This document shows positions 56,603 to 64,000 of a stretch of 64,000 nucleotides of DNA, in pieces (within the stretch, counting starts at the first letter, position 1; every line of letters starts with the position of its first letter). Origin of the DNA: Deroplatys truncata (Eukaryota > Arthropoda > Insecta > Mantodea > Mantidae). The stretch is taken from the NCBI GenBank assembly GCA_030765065.1, contig CM060990.1, positions 411,255,198 to 411,319,197 of the forward strand. Reading direction: 5' to 3'. The notes under the pieces were generated by a model that ran no database searches, was not told the origin of the DNA, and saw nothing but the letters and a program-made list of their open reading frames with translations. The translations under genes were made by a program, and so were the position numbers.

Positions 56603-57870
56603 CTAAAGGCCCAAGGGTGGTTTGTGAATTTCTTGTATTTCCAATTTGTGTTTGAGAGAGGTGTTAGTGGTGGTATGTGAAATTGCCTTGAGTTTCTTCT
56701 TCTTGTTTATCATGTTCCTTATGAGATCTGAGTTGAATCCATTAGTTACTATTATCTCTATATGTTGTTGTTCTTTTAAAAATTCTTCTTTGTTCAAAGG
56801 GACACTATGTAACCGGTGGATCAGATTTCTAAAGGCGGCTAGTTGGTGTGAAGTTGGGTTGCAAGCATTTTTCTTTGTATAATTGTCCACATGTGTAGGT
56901 TTCCTATGTATACCAAATTTAAAGTCATTTTGATCTCTAGTTATAATGAGGTCCAGGAAGGGTAAGGTGTTGTTCTCTTCAATTTCAATTGTGAATTTAA
57001 TTCTGCTGTCCTGCAGGTCCAACAGTTTCAAAGCATCTTCTGTTAATTTCTGGAGTATGATGGCAAAAATTCCATCAACATATCTCCGTCAAAATTTGTA
57101 TATGTGAGAGAAAGCTTTCACTATGTGGATTTCAAGGTGGCTCATACATAGTTCTGCCAGAATGGGGGACGGTGGACTTCCCATTGCTAATCCTTTTGAT
57201 TGTTTGTAGAATTTATTATTAAATCTGAAGAAGTTGTGTCTAGTACATAATTCTATACGGTTAATGATATCTATTTCTGTGGAGTTTATTGTAGTCTGAT
57301 TCAACCATTTTCTGAGTAGTGTACAAATTTTTTCTATGGGAATACTAGTGAAAAGTGCTTTGATGTCAAACGATACCATTATGTGGTTTTTTGGGATGTT
57401 GTAGTTCTGTAAGTGGTTTATTAATTCCGAGGAGTTCTCAATTCCCAGGTTTTTAAACTTTTTGTAGGCTTTCAGTTTGTTTACTAACCACTTAGCAATG
57501 TGGTAGGTAGGTGAGTTGATGCAACTGATAATGGGTCTCATGCTATTGTCATCTTTGTATACTTTTGGTAAGCAGTATAATCTTGGCAAGGTGGGGTTAG
57601 CAGGTTTTAGATTGTATTTTTCAGTTGTTGCTAGGGTGTTGTTAACAGAGAGAGCCTTATTTACTAAATTCATGCATGTGGTTAAAGGGTTCTTGGAGAT
57701 TTCTTCATAGTCCGGGCTATCTAACATCTGGTTTACTCTATGGTTATAGTCATCCAGTTCCAGGATTACAAGAGAGTTGCCTTTATCTGCTTTCAGGTAT
57801 ACCTCTGATTTTTTGTTTAGACTTCTAATTATTTTATTGTAGTAATTATTTTGTATTCTACCAGATACAG
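56603..57870 (-). pseudogene. Penelope RT
   Basis: Reading downwards from about 57870: RIQNNYYNKIIRSL, KADKGNSLVILELDDYN and LPRLYCLPKVYKDDNSMRPIISCINSPTYHIAKWL. MVSFDIKALFTSIPIE follows with the first catalytic Asp, then KGLAMGSPPSPILAELCMSHLE. The YVDD region near 57089 is broken by a stop and shift. IKFTIEIEENNTLPFLDLIITR and the thumb HRKPTHVDNY...NACNPTSHQLAAFRNLIHRL (56603-57031) complete it. The open frame extends past 57870 into the inverted arm and this extra N-terminus is an artefact of the inversion. Confidence 0.92.
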
Positions 57871-58077
57871 TAACTAATGGATTCAACTCAGATCTCATAA
57901 GGAACATGATAAACAAGAAGAAGAAACTCAAGGCAATTTCACATACCACCACTAACACCTCTCTCAAACACAAATTGGAAATACAAGAAATTCACAGACC
58001 ACCCTTGGGCCTTTAGAAAATTTGAACGTATCATCAACAAATTTAACATAAGACTAGCTCCACAAATCAAATTCAGC

Positions 58078-58540
58078 TTGAAGAACTTGCTAAACACACC
58101 TCTCAAAAATACTATCCCAAACACATTAAAATCCGGAATTTACCAGATTAATTGTGATGAATGCGAGAAACACTACATAGGAAAAACAAAAAGAAACTTG
58201 GAAACCAGACTTAAGGAACACCAAAAGGAACATAGAACTAAACCAAATAGAGAAATCTGCTGTATCACTCCAATTTTGGACAGAAAACCACAACATTGGC
58301 CAAAGTATAAAATTATTAAAACCCCTCACCGCACCAATAGAATTGAACATCTGGGAAAAAATACACATCATCAAAAATGGCAACATCATTAATTTTGAAA
58401 TCCCGTCTGTGAACAATGTGTTAAAACTTTGTGCCCCCAACACCAGATGGCAACAGGTTCAGAATCCACAGGAAGAGGAAGAAGAGGATACGGGAGAAAG
58501 AGGTCACCCAGTCGCTGACGATGAGGACGAATGCCCTTGA
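58078..58540 (+). pseudogene. GIY-YIG endonuclease, inverted right copy
   Basis: It nearly repeats the left copy: SGIYQINCDECEKHYIGKTKRNLETRLKEHQ, then a shift near 58255, and NIWEKIHIIKNGNIINFEIPSVNNVLKLCAPNTRWQQ in another frame (58343-58540). It proves that the element contains two copies of its 3' half in inverted orientation. Confidence 0.92.
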
Positions 58541-60475
58541 AAATGTTTCTGTTTTATACAACTTTTAATTAGTGAAGGTGAGTGTAAAAAAGTGTGACTC
58601 AAGCTACCATCATGAAGGATACTTCACTGTTAATAAGTGCTTCTGTTTTTAATCTTTATAGTATCTCTAATTTGATGTTCCTTTCAGAGATACCTGAAGA
58701 AGAGCTTTTAAACATGATAAATAAAATGAAAACTAAAAATTCAATGAGCAAAGATGGAATCTCAACCATTCTTTTAAAACAGTATGCTCCCAGCATATTA
58801 AAACCATTAATAAAATTGATCAATGCAAGTATAAATTCATGAATATACCCTAACTGTTTAAAAAAATTCTATTGTAAAATCCTTGTATAAAAATGGTGAT
58901 AAGCACTGAACAGAGAATTATCGTACAATAACATTGATCTTGTCACTTTCAAAAGTAATGGAAAAAAATCATTGCTAATCAATGCATTCATAGAAAAACA
59001 CAAGATTTTAAATAACTTTCAACGTGGTTTTAGGAAAGGGAGATCAAAGAAAGATGCAATAACAGAAATAGTTGAATATCTTATTGATAGCTTAGAAAAT
59101 AGGGAACAAAATAGTTGCATATTTTTCAAGCTAAGTAAGGCTTTTGATTGCATAGACCATGAAATATTACTAAATAAACTACAACAGTATGGGATTCATG
59201 GAGTACCATTTAAACTAATAGGTTCACACTTGCGTGGCAGAACATGTTGAAATTATGTATAAAAGTAATCGGTAAATAAAGGAGTACTACTCAAATATAC
59301 ATACCATAAAATATGGCATACCACAGGGCTCAGTATTAGAGCCCTTGCTATTCATAATATACATGAATGATATACCGTTGACACAAAATGGGAAAATTAT
59401 TGCATATGAGATGACACTTCTATAGTAAACACCAACGAAAGCTTACAGAAGCTAGATACTTATACAAAGCAAAATATAAAACAAATTGTGGAGTTTTTTA
59501 AGCTAAAAAACCTGCACATTAATGTAAAGAAAACAGGATTCATGAACTTTCAGACAATTCAAAACAGAAATGAAACCCAACTAAATGTTAATATAAACGA
59601 TGAAGAAATTAATGACGGGTAAACAATTCTAACTTTTTAGGAATAATGGGACAAACAAATAGATAAAGTCTGCAATAAAGTAAGTTGAAGTATATTCTTA
59701 TTAAAATGAATGGCAAAAATCGTTGATATAAACATATTAATGAGTATCTATTATGGATTAATATACACACATTTATTATATGGAATTACAGTTTGTGACA
59801 AAGTGCTACTAAGTACACCAAAAGACTTTCTATACTACAAAAAGAGCAATTAGGGTAATGGTAAGTCTAAAGCCACAGGAATCTTGCAGAAATGATTTCA
59901 AAAAACTAAATATTCTTACTTTGTACTCTCTGTGTATCTTTGAGGTAATAATGTATCTAAAACATAGTGAAAATCATACAAAAATTAACAGCCAGATTCA
60001 CGACCTTTTCACTAGAGTTAAAAATTTCACTTTTCACACATTTTCATATAACTTCAAATAGATTACAAATGTTCAAGATGAAACCCACTGCTACCACTTC
60101 TATATTTTTTTAATAAACTACTAATACGTATTCAACAAATACAAAATAATAAACAATTTAAAAGGGAACTAAAAAAGTATATGATTCAAAGATGATATTA
60201 TTCAATAGACAAATTATTAAATTTTAGTATTGTTACGCTTTTTGTAGTATACATTATTAAATTTTTCAATTAGATAAAACTCTGAACATATTAGCTTAAG
60301 GACAAACTTTGTACATACATTTTCTTTGTAATAGCCTGCAAAAGTAAGATTGTGTCTAGGTAGAAATTAATGTATTGTATTGTATAATGTAACTTCTTTT
60401 ATACTTAGCCTTTTCTTGACAATGCCATGAATTCATGTAATTTTAATCGGCAAATAAATAAATTAAATTAAATAA

Positions 60476-60560
60476 ACCGTTATGGACAGATCCATTCTGC
60501 TGAGTCATACTGTCTCCCACACATTATGGACAGAATGGTTCTGCCAATTTCTGCAAGCAG
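60476..60560 (+). repeat. Repeat shared with 42430-42520
   Basis: Carries CCGTTATGGACAGA and TTATGGACAGAATGGTTC units as at 42430. It directly follows the LINE tail, so the LINE may have inserted into a copy of this repeat. Confidence 0.5.
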
Positions 60561-61193
60561 TTATAAACTGGGCAGACTTTTCTAATCTTTCTGTCTTTGG
60601 GATGTAATTAACTGAAGCTGCAGTGTATCAATCATAAGCTACACCTCTCACATGCATAATACTTCATGAAATTGTATGTTATGTTTATACCTGAAACATG
60701 CTGATAATATTGGTACACTTCTATGGATTTAATGATGATGTAAGAGTTCTTGTTGCTGCTTACTTTGCTTCTAAATGAGTTGAATATGGTTGTTTTAGCA
60801 TATTGACATCAACTATGGCTTGTAGACAATATTTGCTCAGATTTCAGAATGAAAAAATTCTCTACCAAGGTCATGGAAGGGCATAGCCAATGCAGAAGTA
60901 CCATTTATTTATTTCTTTGTTTATACTGATGTCAGCAAGCGCCTTCATATGATTCATGCAGGTTTATACTAGCATATCTCACTTTGCAAACAAGGATGAA
61001 AGACACAATGTAGAAACATTTAGCCTAATATCAATGCATTGTCTCAAGTTACAAATAGTTGAGATCCCATTTTCATTTATCTTCTGTAGCATACAATTCA
61101 TAAGGAATTAAAGTAATGAGCTAGATTTTTTAATCATGCTATACACAGTGTTCAAAACAAAACATTCCATAAAGAAGTAAATTAATTACAAAC
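60561..61193. other. No gene seen
   Basis: AT-rich spacer without recognisable coding text. Confidence 0.5.
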
Positions 61194-61205
61194 ATAGTAA
61201 CCTGT

Positions 61206-61428
61206 ATAAAACTAATAATTAAAATGAAGTGTTTAAAACAGTGGAACATGTCAATAAGATGTTAAAACACTGGTCAGCAGATTAAAAACACTTGTTGCTC
61301 CACTTACTTAAAATTCTTACTCAAACATATTTCAAAGAGCACGTCTCTTCGAAACAGGTTTGAGTAAGAATTTTAAGTAAGTGGAGCAACAAGTGTTTTT
61401 AATCTGCTGACCAGTGTTTAAACATCTT
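61206..61428. mobile_element. Palindromic fold-back insert
   Basis: Flanked by exact 12-bp duplications ATAGTAACCTGT (61194-61205 and 61429-61440). Positions 61254-61430 form a near-perfect palindrome with arms of about 80 bp and almost no spacer (centre near 61342). The right arm carries a stem (AAGAG/CTCTT), GAAAC (61351-61355) and GTT, the second half of a hammerhead-like core. The CTGANGA half is absent, as if two 3' tails had been joined head to head. No ORF. Confidence 0.88.
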
Positions 61429-61713
61429 ATAGTAACCTGTGCTTATAAATAGGTATTTATGTTTTCTTATACACTGATTCTTTGCTTCACTCAAATATCT
61501 TGAAAACTATCAGAATAAATTGTGTCTTTTTAAACACCTATAAACTTAAATCTGGCTGATTTTAACTGATACTGGTGTATAGGTGTGGGGTCTATGGATA
61601 ACATCAAAGGAATTACTGCTTAGTGAGCTATAGAGGAAAATGAAACAGGAAAAAGAGAGCATTTGTCATGAAATATAGAAAATTCTCATATCTTCATGAG
61701 AGAAGATTAAAGT

Positions 61714-61719
61714 TTTATT
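61714..61719 (-). promoter_or_regulatory. Candidate poly(A) signal
   Basis: AATAAA on the minus strand about 180 bp after the stop of the putative terminal exon. Position and strand fit; the hexamer alone is weak in AT-rich DNA. Confidence 0.35.
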
Positions 61720-61897
61720 TAAATAACGGATAAAAGTTTTATAGTAAAAATATACAAAAGCTTTAATCTTTTCTAATACCTTAAAGTGTGTTCTATTTAA
61801 CATCAGATGGAGTAGTAATGGTTGGGCTTCTAGGTATCAAACCTGTGTTCTAAAACATACAAGTAGAATAAAACTCAGGCTATTGAAGCTGACATGT

Positions 61898-61992
61898 TTA
61901 TTTCTTGTGGGGCTTGGAGATTTTGGATGGATCATTTTCTTCAGGCTCTAAATCCACTGATAAGTGAAACCAACGTATACTGACTGGGATAG
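61898..61992 (-). CDS. Host terminal coding exon
   Basis: On the minus strand GGTCTTTTTTGCAG (acceptor at 61993-61995) precedes two bases of a split codon. A clean frame of 30 residues follows, beginning IPVSIRWFHLSVD, continuing LEPEENDPSKISKPHKK, and stopping at TAA (61898-61900). The hexamer AATAAA overlaps the stop and another lies about 180 bp downstream (61714-61719). The peptide has a hydrophobic start and a charged, hydrophilic C-terminal tail, as in the cytoplasmic end of a membrane protein. I do not recognise the gene. Upstream exons must lie beyond 62000, probably outside the window. Confidence 0.62.
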
Positions 61993-62099
61993 CTGCAAAA
62001 AAGACCTATAAGCATTAATATTAGGTATCTCAAAGAGTGTACTTTCAATACGGGAATGTGGAGTTGGTTGCTGACTGACTGCTGCAGTCCATCTTCCAA

Positions 62100-63200
62100 T
62101 CAAAGTTAAGATTGCTTGTTCACCAAGACTGGTTCCTTAGCAGTCTAAAGAGCTAATGAATTTAGACTAAAAGCAAGGAAGCTTTTTAAACTTTCAAGAA
62201 GAACTGGTAATTGGTCCTTCTATGAGTTATAACAAAGCCATCAGTAAGACCAAAAGTATTCATGGATTGTGCTGCCAGGGGATAGAAAGTATTTCTAGCA
62301 GTACAAGGGTCATGAAAGCATTGGTCAAAAATGCTAACAGGACAGTTAGCATGATGAAAATACCTAATGGCAGTTACACCCAGTCAGAAATGGAAACACT
62401 GTTACGTTTCATAAGAGCCCATTTTCCTGACTCTAAAGCAGTCAATAACCAACCTATTAATCGAATCAGTCACATGAATCAGGACAGATTGGACTGAGAC
62501 CTGATCAAAGGTGTGATCAATGTGATTAAGGTAAGGTGGGCTGACAATTAATTTGAACATAAAGCAGTTGGACCAGATTTAATATTTCCTTCATTGATAC
62601 AACAAGGGATTGATGGTATACAATCCCTGCTTTGCAGCCTTTTTATAGCTTCTACAGACATACCCATCTTCCATTGGCATGGCAGTAATTTCTATGACAC
62701 TTATGCCTAAGCCTGATCATCCTAATTGTGCTGAGGCTAAGGCATATTATGAATCTCTCCTCACTTTTTCTTAAGGTGTTGGAAAGACTAGTTGACTGGC
62801 AATTCAGGGGCAATATTCTGGAAGTTTTTTCCATTATACATACGAGTGTGCTGATCAGTCAAGTAAATTAACAGAAACAACACTTTATCATAATTTCCAC
62901 TACCTAAAAGAAGAGATTCTAAGATTACCATTGGGGCGTTTCTTAATGTGAAAGATGGTTTTAATCATCCCTCTTGTGAAGAGGATCTGAAAGACTTTCA
63001 AGAGCATGAAGTTACACCTACAATTTGTCAATATAATACACTATCTCAAAAAATAAGGAGATGAACGCAAGTCCATTTGGGAGGACGAGTTGCCTACTGT
63101 TAGGAGCTGTGCACAGGTGGGGGAGGGTTCTCTCACTCCTGCTTTGAAACCTGGAGGTGGACGGTCTGTTGCAGAGTCTCAATAAGATTTATTATCTCTT
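62100..63200 (+). mobile_element. Jockey/R1-like LINE RT remnant
   Basis: Plus-strand text reads SMSYNKAISKTKSIHGLCCQGIES, NGSYTQSEMETLLRFIRAHFPDS, then KAVGPDLIFPSLIQQGI. SLLTFLLKVLERLVDWQFR and KLTETTLYHNF follow. At the first catalytic site stands GRFLNVKDGFNHPS, where an Asp is expected before -GAF-. Near 63125-63180 a frame gives GVLSLLLXNLEVDGLLQSLN, the G(V/S)LSPLLWNLVVD-LL motif. This order is that of R1/Jockey-type RTs. It lies in the putative intron upstream of the exon at 61898-61992. Stops and shifts are frequent. Confidence 0.82.
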
Positions 63201-63669
63201 GTTATTAAGAGAGGTTTCCTGTTGAACACATTGTACTTATACATTAAGCTTGCATAATTAATTTCAATGAACAAGCAATAGTGGACAACAATGTTAACTA
63301 CAATAATGAATGTGGAAAAAGAAAAGAAAAAGGAAAATAAAAGCAGTGAAGGAAGTATGAATGCCCTAATCCATCAGAATATGTAACTTTGGCTAATGCA
63401 AGCACTCTGTCATAACACTATCATTAGATAATTAATCATTTTGTGAGATATCACTCTTTTATCCCAATATACTATCAAAGTTTCATAAGCAGTGGTGAAC
63501 CGTTAACAAATAATATATTGTGTGGAATTTAGTTCCCACTTACTGTTAGTTCCTATCTCAAAATGTCTTTCCAGGACCCCTCCACAATCCTAGCAATTTG
63601 CTTGGTTGAATTCTAGGACAGCCTGTATATTATATTACTTTTTGTCCAAAGAGGAAGTCCCAAAAATCC
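63201..63669. other. No gene seen
   Basis: AT-rich sequence after the LINE remnant; no coding text. Confidence 0.5.
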
Positions 63670-63674
63670 AAAGA

Positions 63675-63960
63675 TTTGCCAGCCATTACGGCTGCACTTG
63701 CTTAAATGCCTAGCTTTGGTGTTTTATAGTACAGGGAATTGCAGATTCAAATCCTGCCTTGACCATGGGTGCTCGTGTTTTCATAAATGTGTCTTTATGC
63801 GAGTAAAATGAAAAGACAACTAGAAAAATGGAAAACAACATAAACCTGAGAAAAATTGGAGAAAAGGCATCAAATGTGGTACTTTCAATCAAGAATACAA
63901 AATAAAATAAATAAATAAATAAATAAAACAAAAAATATGGGAGTTTAGGTTGATAAGCAC
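63675..63960 (+). mobile_element. tRNA-headed SINE with AAAT tail
   Basis: The head has box A-like ACGGCTGCACTTGCTTAAATG and a good box B GATTCAAATCCTGCC, followed by a tRNA-unrelated body and an (AAAT)n tail at about 63902-63930. The body (GTACTTTCAATCAAGAAT) carries no ORF. Target duplications were not identified. Confidence 0.65.
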
Positions 63961-64000
63961 TCATAAAGTTTGTAAAAAACTATAATTATATTATTCTTAT

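Larger units (their letters stand above)
55999..58657 (-). mobile_element. Penelope-like element as inverted partial dimer
   Basis: It is flanked by exact 10-bp duplications ATAGTATCTC (55989-55998 and 58658-58667). The minus strand carries RT (57873 down to 56603) and a GIY-YIG endonuclease (56541-56110). From about 57875 to 58600 the plus strand repeats the last part of the RT, the endonuclease and the 3' end in opposite orientation. Both 3' ends therefore face outward. Hammerhead-like cores occur near each end (56064-56098 minus and 58515-58549 plus). The inverted copies are close to identical, with several shifts in the right one. Confidence 0.92.
55150..60475 (+). mobile_element. LINE (CR1/Jockey side), split by a Penelope element
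   Basis: Before the insert, plus-strand text reads NEPTRVIDTTTTIIDHIL and SHLSDHFALQI (endonuclease end, about 55235-55380). After it the RT continues: EIPEEELLNMINKMKTKNSMSKDGIS, FRKGRSKKDAITEIVEYL, FFKLSKAFDCIDHEILLNKLQQYGI (58680-59250). A broken [15 protein letters not shown] at the QGSVLGPLLF site, [11 protein letters not shown] and LHINVKKTGFM follow. The element ends near 60475 after an AAATAAATTAAATTAAAT tail. It is 5'-truncated and full of stops. The frame NKHSIS / NLMFLSEIPEEEL is restored if 55999-58667 is skipped. Confidence 0.88.

Noticed and set aside
1-64000. CRISPR arrays, prophages, rRNA operons
   Set aside because: No regularly spaced short repeats with unique spacers, no phage modules and no rRNA-like sequence; the window is eukaryotic.

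Overview
This window is intron-rich, AT-rich eukaryotic DNA that consists mostly of decayed transposable elements. Hosts and element types (mariner, Tc1, piggyBac, Kolobok/THAP, hAT, Jockey-like LINEs, Penelope-like elements, tRNA-headed SINEs, interspersed TTA/AAAT/TG microsatellites) point to an arthropod, most likely an insect with a large genome such as a cockroach, termite or orthopteran. The species assignment is inference. No operons, rRNA genes, CRISPR arrays or intact tRNA genes are visible.

Two pieces of probable host coding sequence stand out, both on the minus strand. One is a long internal exon at 4700-5387 with a clean acceptor and donor, coding for a Ser-rich, probably disordered protein segment. 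The other is a short terminal exon at 61898-61992 with a strong acceptor, a stop codon and a downstream AATAAA. Everything between them looks like intronic or intergenic sequence filled by repeats.

Layout. 1-2470: an open LINE reverse transcriptase running off the left edge, beside a piggyBac remnant. 6069-13456: a Kolobok/THAP DNA transposon with TTAA target duplications, split by a Ty1/copia retrotransposon with two LTRs. 13775-16580: a second piggyBac remnant split by an RTE-like LINE. 17400-25140: a cluster of Penelope, Jockey, Tc1 and mariner remnants. 25196-26690: a Penelope-like element holding a SINE. 27267-30643: a hAT element holding two Penelope-related inserts, followed by a 0.57-kb tandem duplication. 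32050-42400: SINEs, a DUF7869-like remnant, a fold-back insert, a mariner-like element with about 180-bp inverted repeats, a DDE transposase split by a SINE, and a Tigger/pogo transposase split by a SINE. 43710-46480: a ZMYM-type hAT with terminal repeats and 8-bp duplications. 46560-50110: a nearly complete LINE. 50140-52090: a DUF7869-type gene. 55150-60475: a LINE split by a Penelope-like element. 61206-61428: a palindromic fold-back insert. 62100-63200: a Jockey/R1-like LINE. 63675-63960: a SINE.

The most interesting pattern is a set of six Penelope-related insertions (25196-26690, 29283-29448, 30013-30583, 33797-34030, 55999-58657, 61206-61428). All have inverted-repeat ends, five have visible 10-15 bp target duplications, and most carry a hammerhead-ribozyme-like core near the outer ends, pointing outward. 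Several insertions sit inside open reading frames that read on in frame once the insert and one target copy are skipped, so the order of insertion can be reconstructed.
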